The notes under the pieces are model-generated. The model had not been told where the DNA came from. It did not search any database and saw nothing but the letters and a program-made list of their open reading frames with translations. A stretch of 8,938 nucleotides of DNA from Deltaproteobacteria bacterium (GTDB lineage: Bacteria > Myxococcota > B64-G9). The stretch is from NCBI GenBank assembly GCA_030591745.1, contig JAUVAM010000098.1, forward strand, positions 1-8,938, given 5' to 3'. Positions 5,658 to 8,938 of the stretch are shown one piece after another (the stretch's first letter is position 1; each line of letters begins with the position of its first letter). A program made the translations under genes and the position numbers.

Positions 5658-7265
5658 ATGAAAATCGCAAACCTCTTTCTCTTCAGCCTGTGCTCGGCTC
5701 TCCTGTCTTGCGGCGGAGAGGCGGCGGTGGACTGCGCCTCGGACAAAGACTGCATGTCGGGTTGGCTCTGCCTCTCGGGCAATTGCCGGCTGGCCTCGGT
5801 CACCTGCGACGTGGACGGCGACTGCACGGCCGACCAAATTTGCCAAGCCGGGACCTGTATCGAGGCCTGCACAACGAGCATCGACTGCCCGGCCGCCCAT
5901 TGGTGTGACGCGGGGCACTGCCTGCCGGGTTGCGGCTCTGATTCGGATTGCCCAAACGACCAGGCCTGCGATCCCGGCGATCACCAATGTCGCGATCGAC
6001 TATGCATCGAAGACGAGGACTGCCCCACGGGCTTGCTCTGCACGGACGGCGCTTGCCGCACACCCGAATGCCTTGTCGATGCGGACTGCGAAGAGGACGA
6101 ACAGTGCCGCCAGGGTGCCTGTGCCCCCGCGGGGAGTTGCTCGGAAGACGGAGATTGCCTCGGCGGCCAACTTTGCATCGAGGGCTTCTGCATCACCGGG
6201 GCCTGTCGCTCGGACGGCGACTGCGTGGCGGGTCAGGTTTGCCGCGACGGAATCTGTGAAGAGCAGGGCGGCTGCACAAGCGATCTGGACTGCCCAGACG
6301 GTCAGCACTGCCTGGACCAGTCCTGCAGCATCGCCGAATGTTTGCGGGACGAGCATTGCCCAGGCGAGCAGGTCTGCGTGGTCGGAGACTGCCAGGAGCC
6401 CCCCGAATGCGTCGTCGATGGGGACTGCCCCGGGGGGCAGTGCCTCGCGGGCCAATGCGTGCCGGACACGAGCTGCGATCCCATCCTCCAGGACTGCCGC
6501 CTGACCGACAAATGCACGGTGGACGGAGCCTCCGGCTGGGCTTGCGCCGCCGCCGGGGACGGCACGGCCTGCCTGGCGGGCTCAAGCGACGACTGCCCCG
6601 CCGGGGACCTGTGCACCGGCTACGGCGGCGCATTCGCCTGCCACGACATCTGCGCGACAGCCACAAGCGCCGGTTGCAGCAGCGGTCACGACTGCAGCGC
6701 GATGGACGGCCTGGACGGCTACGGCACCTGCCAATGTGATCCCATGCAAGAGACCTGCCCCACGGGCGATCGCTGCAACTTCGATCCGGGCAACACGCCG
6801 GTTTGCATGCCGGCGGGCGACGGCAGCGGATGCTACGGACAGGGCCTGGATGATTGCCCCCCCGGACAGCTCTGCGCCACCGAGGGCAGTTTTTGGGCCT
6901 GCTACCACATTTGCGTCTACGCCACCAACGCCGGTTGCTTGCCCTCGGTGGATTGCTACACCATCGGCGAAGTGCCCACCTGGGGCGTTTGCCTGCCCGC
7001 TTGCGATCCTTTGGCGCAAAACTGCCCGGCCGGACAAAAATGCATGCTGTACGTGGATGGCCCGGGCTGTAGCGCGGAAGTGGGCACGGGCAGCTCCTGT
7101 CGGGCTGTAATCAGTGACGATTGCCCGGTGGGTCAATATTGCAGTGGCGTCGATTCGGTCTTTGACTGCCATGATTTCTGCCATATCCACAGTGGCTTGG
7201 GCTGCTCCAGCGGCACCTGCTCGCCCCTTTTGGACGAAGAAGACTGGGGTGTTTGCTTGGACTAA
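5658..7265 (+). CDS. Cysteine-rich repeat lipoprotein (Dickkopf-like 4-Cys repeats plus three 12-Cys modules)
   Basis: This is a predicted secreted lipoprotein of 535 residues. Residues 1-17 are a signal peptide ending in the lipobox LLSC, so Cys18 should be lipidated; Gly at +2 gives no Lol-avoidance signal, so outer-membrane location is likely. Residues 26-272 contain eleven repeats of about 22 residues, each with four cysteines and usually an acidic D-x-D-C element. Residues 273-535 are three larger modules with twelve cysteines each. By my count there are 82 cysteines, and every one after Cys18 belongs to a module, so up to 40 disulfides are possible. The repeats resemble proteins often annotated as Dickkopf N-terminal cysteine-rich domain proteins in Myxococcota and relatives. 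The function is unknown; surface adhesion or a structural role is only a guess. The start ATG 5658-5660 is fixed by the signal peptide. It is transcribed divergently from the lipoprotein-maturation operon. Confidence 0.92.
   Translation: MKIANLFLFSLCSALLSCGGEAAVDCASDKDCMSGWLCLSGNCRLASVTCDVDGDCTADQICQAGTCIEACTTSIDCPAAHWCDAGHCLPGCGSDSDCPNDQACDPGDHQCRDRLCIEDEDCPTGLLCTDGACRTPECLVDADCEEDEQCRQGACAPAGSCSEDGDCLGGQLCIEGFCITGACRSDGDCVAGQVCRDGICEEQGGCTSDLDCPDGQHCLDQSCSIAECLRDEHCPGEQVCVVGDCQEPPECVVDGDCPGGQCLAGQCVPDTSCDPILQDCRLTDKCTVDGASGWACAAAGDGTACLAGSSDDCPAGDLCTGYGGAFACHDICATATSAGCSSGHDCSAMDGLDGYGTCQCDPMQETCPTGDRCNFDPGNTPVCMPAGDGSGCYGQGLDDCPPGQLCATEGSFWACYHICVYATNAGCLPSVDCYTIGEVPTWGVCLPACDPLAQNCPAGQKCMLYVDGPGCSAEVGTGSSCRAVISDDCPVGQYCSGVDSVFDCHDFCHIHSGLGCSSGTCSPLLDEEDWGVCLD
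5733..6473 (+). repeat. Eleven tandem 4-cysteine repeats (protein level)
   Basis: Residues 26-272 of the lipoprotein hold eleven units whose first cysteines are at 26, 50, 71, 92, 116, 138, 161, 183, 206, 228 and 251. Nine share intervals of 6, 6 and 5 residues between the four cysteines. Unit 4 has a longer last interval (7), and unit 11 is shortened in the second interval (5). The second cysteine is usually preceded by Asp (DC). The units are divergent at the DNA level, so this is an old expansion. Confidence 0.9.
6474..7262 (+). repeat. Three tandem 12-cysteine modules (protein level)
   Basis: The modules span residues 273-359, 360-448 and 449-535, each opening with CDP. The intervals between successive cysteines are 7,6,10,9,8,6,9,4,8,6,12 in modules one and two, and 7,6,9,10,8,6,9,4,8,5,12 in module three. 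Shared elements include DDCP near the sixth cysteine, an aromatic-x-C-x3-C pair in the middle, AGC or LGC, and a closing G-x-C. I do not recognise this as a named domain. Confidence 0.88.
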
Positions 7266-7400
7266 TTCTTGACCCCGAGCCAAAAACAGCCCATTTTGTA
7301 GTGTCGAGCGCTTCGAGACCCTTCGAAAATACTGAACCGGGTCTATGGACTGGTGCGTCGAACAGTTGGGGTACAACTTTCGACCCAAACGAGGACGATT
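7266..7400. other. Intergenic region between lipoprotein and kinase genes
   Basis: This 135-bp gap has no convincing intrinsic terminator after the lipoprotein stop. A possible weak promoter is TTGACC (7269-7274) with CATTTT 17 bases later, but the -10 match is poor. An inverted repeat lies at 7357-7384 and a GAGG ribosome site at 7391-7394. The lipoprotein and kinase may therefore be co-transcribed, with the inverted repeat acting locally on the kinase. Confidence 0.4.
7357..7384. repeat. Inverted repeat just upstream of the kinase ribosome-binding site
   Basis: The left arm GTCGAACAGTTG (7357-7368) and right arm CAACTTTCGAC (7374-7384) are complementary over 11 base pairs with one bulged C at 7363 and a five-base GGGTA loop. 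There is no T-run after it, so it is not an intrinsic terminator. It ends six bases before the GAGG Shine-Dalgarno and 16 bases before the TTG start, a position suited to an operator or an mRNA hairpin affecting kinase translation. Confidence 0.65.
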
Positions 7401-8938
7401 TTGGAATTACCGGCTCCATTTGGAAAATATCACCTGCTGGAACGCCTGGCCGTGGGTGGCATGGCCGAGGTTTTCTTGGCCAAGTCCTTCGGGGCCGCCG
7501 GATTCGAACGCCTGTTGATCATCAAGAAAATCCTCCCTCACATGTCGGAGGATGAAGAATTCATCACCATGTTCATCGACGAGGCACGCATCGCTTCGAC
7601 GCTGAACCACTCCAACATCATTCAGATCAACGAGCTGGGCAAAGAGAACGGCGACTACTACATCGCCATGGAGTACTGCCACGGCAAGGATCTTGCCCAT
7701 ACCTACGACCAGCTCTCGATGCTTCGGCGCACCATGCCGATCCCCATCGCCGTGCTGGTGGCCTCACGCCTCTGCGAAGGCCTGGAGTATGCCCATCGCA
7801 AGGAAGACTCCTTTGGGCAGAGCCTGCAAATCATCCACCGGGACGTCAGCCCGGGCAACGTGCTCATCACCTACGACGGCTCGGTCAAGATCATCGACTT
7901 CGGCATCGCCAAGGCCCAGAACCGCATGGGTCGCACCACGGCCGGCACCCTGAAGGGCAAGTTCGGCTACATGTCACCGGAGCAAGTCCGAGGCTTGCCG
8001 CTCGACCATCGCTCGGACATTTTCTCCGTGGGCATTCTCTTGTACGAAATGCTCACCGGCGAACGGCTCTTCGGGGCCGAGAGCGATTTCGGCACCCTGG
8101 AAAAAGTGCGCAACGCTTCGGTGACACCGCCCACGACGTACAACTCAAAGATCCCCCCCGATCTGGAACGGGTCGTGCTCAAGAGCCTGGCCCGGGATCC
8201 CAACGAGCGCTACGACTGGGCCTCCGACATGCAGGAGGATCTGGTTCGTTTCCTCTTGCACGAGGGCACGTTGACCACCTCCAAGAGCCTGGGTATCTTC
8301 TTGCAGGAACTCTTTGCCGTAGAGCTGAAGCGTGACAACGAAAAACTGTCCACCTACCGACAGCGAGGCTACCCCTGGGTCGACGCGGCCCTGGACGATA
8401 AAGAGCGCGTGGCCGACCCCAAGCACCACGGCGTCCCTTCGCTGGAAAGAGAACCCCAGGCTTTGCCTGGGACTTCGCCGGAGCCCAAGCCGGATCACGA
8501 TCCGCTCCTGGACGGCAAACCAAACTTGCTCTACCAGCCCACCCAGATCCTGCCGGAGGGCATTGAGGAAGCCGAGCAAGTGGGCACCCCGGCGGCCATG
8601 GACAGGCAAAACCTGCTCCATCAGTCCACGCAGATCCTGCCCGAGGGCATTGAGGCGGCTGAGCACATTGAGGACCTCAACATCTTGGACTCCCCGGCCC
8701 CCGTCTCGGCACCCGCGACGGACGGCAGAGACGGTCTGCTGCATGCCAACACCCGCATCCTGACGGCAGAGCAGGCCGAGCCCGGGTTGAATGATCCCCA
8801 CTCACCCCAGACCAAGACCCAGCCCTTGCCGGAGGTGAACGAGGCCGACGTGCAAGTCTCTTCGACGCCCTCGGTGGAGTTGAATCTTGGGGACGCCGGT
8901 CCCGGCTCAAGTTCTCGAGTCTCGGATCCAAGCTCGGA
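7401..8938 (+). CDS. Ser/Thr protein kinase (Hanks type), 3' end beyond the window
   Basis: This is a eukaryotic-like Ser/Thr protein kinase that would phosphorylate proteins on Ser/Thr using ATP. The visible 512 codons have a kinase domain at about 8-282: a modified glycine loop (AVGGMAEVFLAK, 17-28), Lys42 in LIIKK, Glu61 in helix C, HRDVSPGN at 146-153, DFG at 166-168, an activation loop with Thr179, Thr180 and Thr183, SPE at 192-194, and Arg270 in DPNERY. The subdomain VIb Lys is replaced by Ser150, which I recall as common in myxobacterial HRDVSPxN kinases. Residues about 300-512 are a hydrophilic Pro/Glu-rich linker with repeated T-[QR]-x-L elements; no membrane segment is reached. I chose TTG 7401 because GAGG lies six bases upstream and the frame is closed by TAG at 7299-7301; Met21 would cut the ATP loop. 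No stop occurs before 8938. Confidence 0.93.
   Translation, partial: MELPAPFGKYHLLERLAVGGMAEVFLAKSFGAAGFERLLIIKKILPHMSEDEEFITMFIDEARIASTLNHSNIIQINELGKENGDYYIAMEYCHGKDLAHTYDQLSMLRRTMPIPIAVLVASRLCEGLEYAHRKEDSFGQSLQIIHRDVSPGNVLITYDGSVKIIDFGIAKAQNRMGRTTAGTLKGKFGYMSPEQVRGLPLDHRSDIFSVGILLYEMLTGERLFGAESDFGTLEKVRNASVTPPTTYNSKIPPDLERVVLKSLARDPNERYDWASDMQEDLVRFLLHEGTLTTSKSLGIFLQELFAVELKRDNEKLSTYRQRGYPWVDAALDDKERVADPKHHGVPSLEREPQALPGTSPEPKPDHDPLLDGKPNLLYQPTQILPEGIEEAEQVGTPAAMDRQNLLHQSTQILPEGIEAAEHIEDLNILDSPAPVSAPATDGRDGLLHANTRILTAEQAEPGLNDPHSPQTKTQPLPEVNEADVQVSSTPSVELNLGDAGPGSSSRVSDPSS
8523..8855 (+). repeat. Four degenerate repeats with a T-[QR]-x-L core in the kinase linker
   Basis: Copies lie at 8523-8579 (NLLYQPTQILPEGIEEAEQ), 8610-8666 (NLLHQSTQILPEGIEAAEH), 8733-8786 (GLLHANTRILTAEQAEPG) and, weakest, 8802-8855 (core TQPLPEVNEA). 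The first two are also highly similar in DNA sequence. The core Thr residues are at 381, 410, 451 and 473 of the kinase, spaced 29, 41 and 22 residues. The copies lie in a region otherwise expected to be disordered, so conservation of the core suggests a binding or phosphorylation function. Confidence 0.75.

Noticed and set aside
4880..5908. Plus-strand open frame (342 codons) running from antisense ileS through the control region into the lipoprotein gene
   Set aside because: It crosses the divergent promoter region and two well-supported genes in a different frame, with no domain evidence.
7317..7343. GACCC...GGGTC pairing as a terminator for the lipoprotein gene
   Set aside because: Only five base pairs with a 17-base loop and no following T-run.
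6582..7388. Minus-strand Ala/Val/Gly-rich frame of 268 codons opposite the lipoprotein
   Set aside because: Its composition is the mirror of Cys/Asp/Gly codons on the plus strand; no start site or domain support.

Overview
The window looks like chromosomal DNA from a GC-rich Gram-negative bacterium, most plausibly a member of the Myxococcota or a related deltaproteobacterial-grade lineage. This rests on three things: the Lgt proteins carry a GR[LI]GCFxAGCCHG signature and an FYGG loop of the kind I associate with deltaproteobacteria; there is a Dickkopf-like cysteine-rich lipoprotein; and there is a Ser/Thr kinase with an HRDVSPxN catalytic loop. Taxonomy is an inference; no rRNA or other marker is present.

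Layout. Positions 1-120 hold the 3' end of a plus-strand, very low-complexity gene (reading frame uncertain), followed by a strong intrinsic terminator at 151-179 that lies inside the coding tail of the convergent gene. Positions 137-5497 are a compact minus-strand operon, in transcription order ileS, lspA, lgt2 (1172-2008) and lgt1 (137-1165). Each downstream gene begins 6-9 bases after the previous stop, and each Shine-Dalgarno sequence touches or overlaps the upstream stop codon. The operon therefore encodes isoleucyl-tRNA synthetase, lipoprotein signal peptidase and two different prolipoprotein diacylglyceryl transferases, i.e. the first two steps of lipoprotein maturation with the first enzyme duplicated.

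Positions 5498-5657 are a divergent control region. It contains a TTGACA-17-TAGGTT promoter for the operon, an extended -10 promoter (TGCTAAAAT) only nine bases before the plus-strand ATG, and a 9-bp direct repeat with 19-bp spacing overlapping the operon's -35. To the right, 5658-7265 encodes a 535-residue lipoprotein with 82 cysteines: eleven four-cysteine repeats followed by three twelve-cysteine modules of almost invariant spacing. After a 135-bp gap with a strong inverted repeat just before a Shine-Dalgarno sequence, a Ser/Thr protein kinase starts at TTG 7401 and runs off the right edge. Its post-kinase linker contains four copies of a T-[QR]-x-L motif.

How the parts may work together. 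The operon makes the enzymes that lipidate and cleave lipoproteins, and the divergently transcribed neighbour is itself a predicted lipoprotein substrate. The kinase is on the same strand as the lipoprotein with no clear terminator between them, so the two might be co-transcribed, but a functional link is speculative. The most unusual items are the tandem dissimilar Lgt pair, the 11 x 4-Cys plus 3 x 12-Cys lipoprotein architecture, and the kinase linker repeats.
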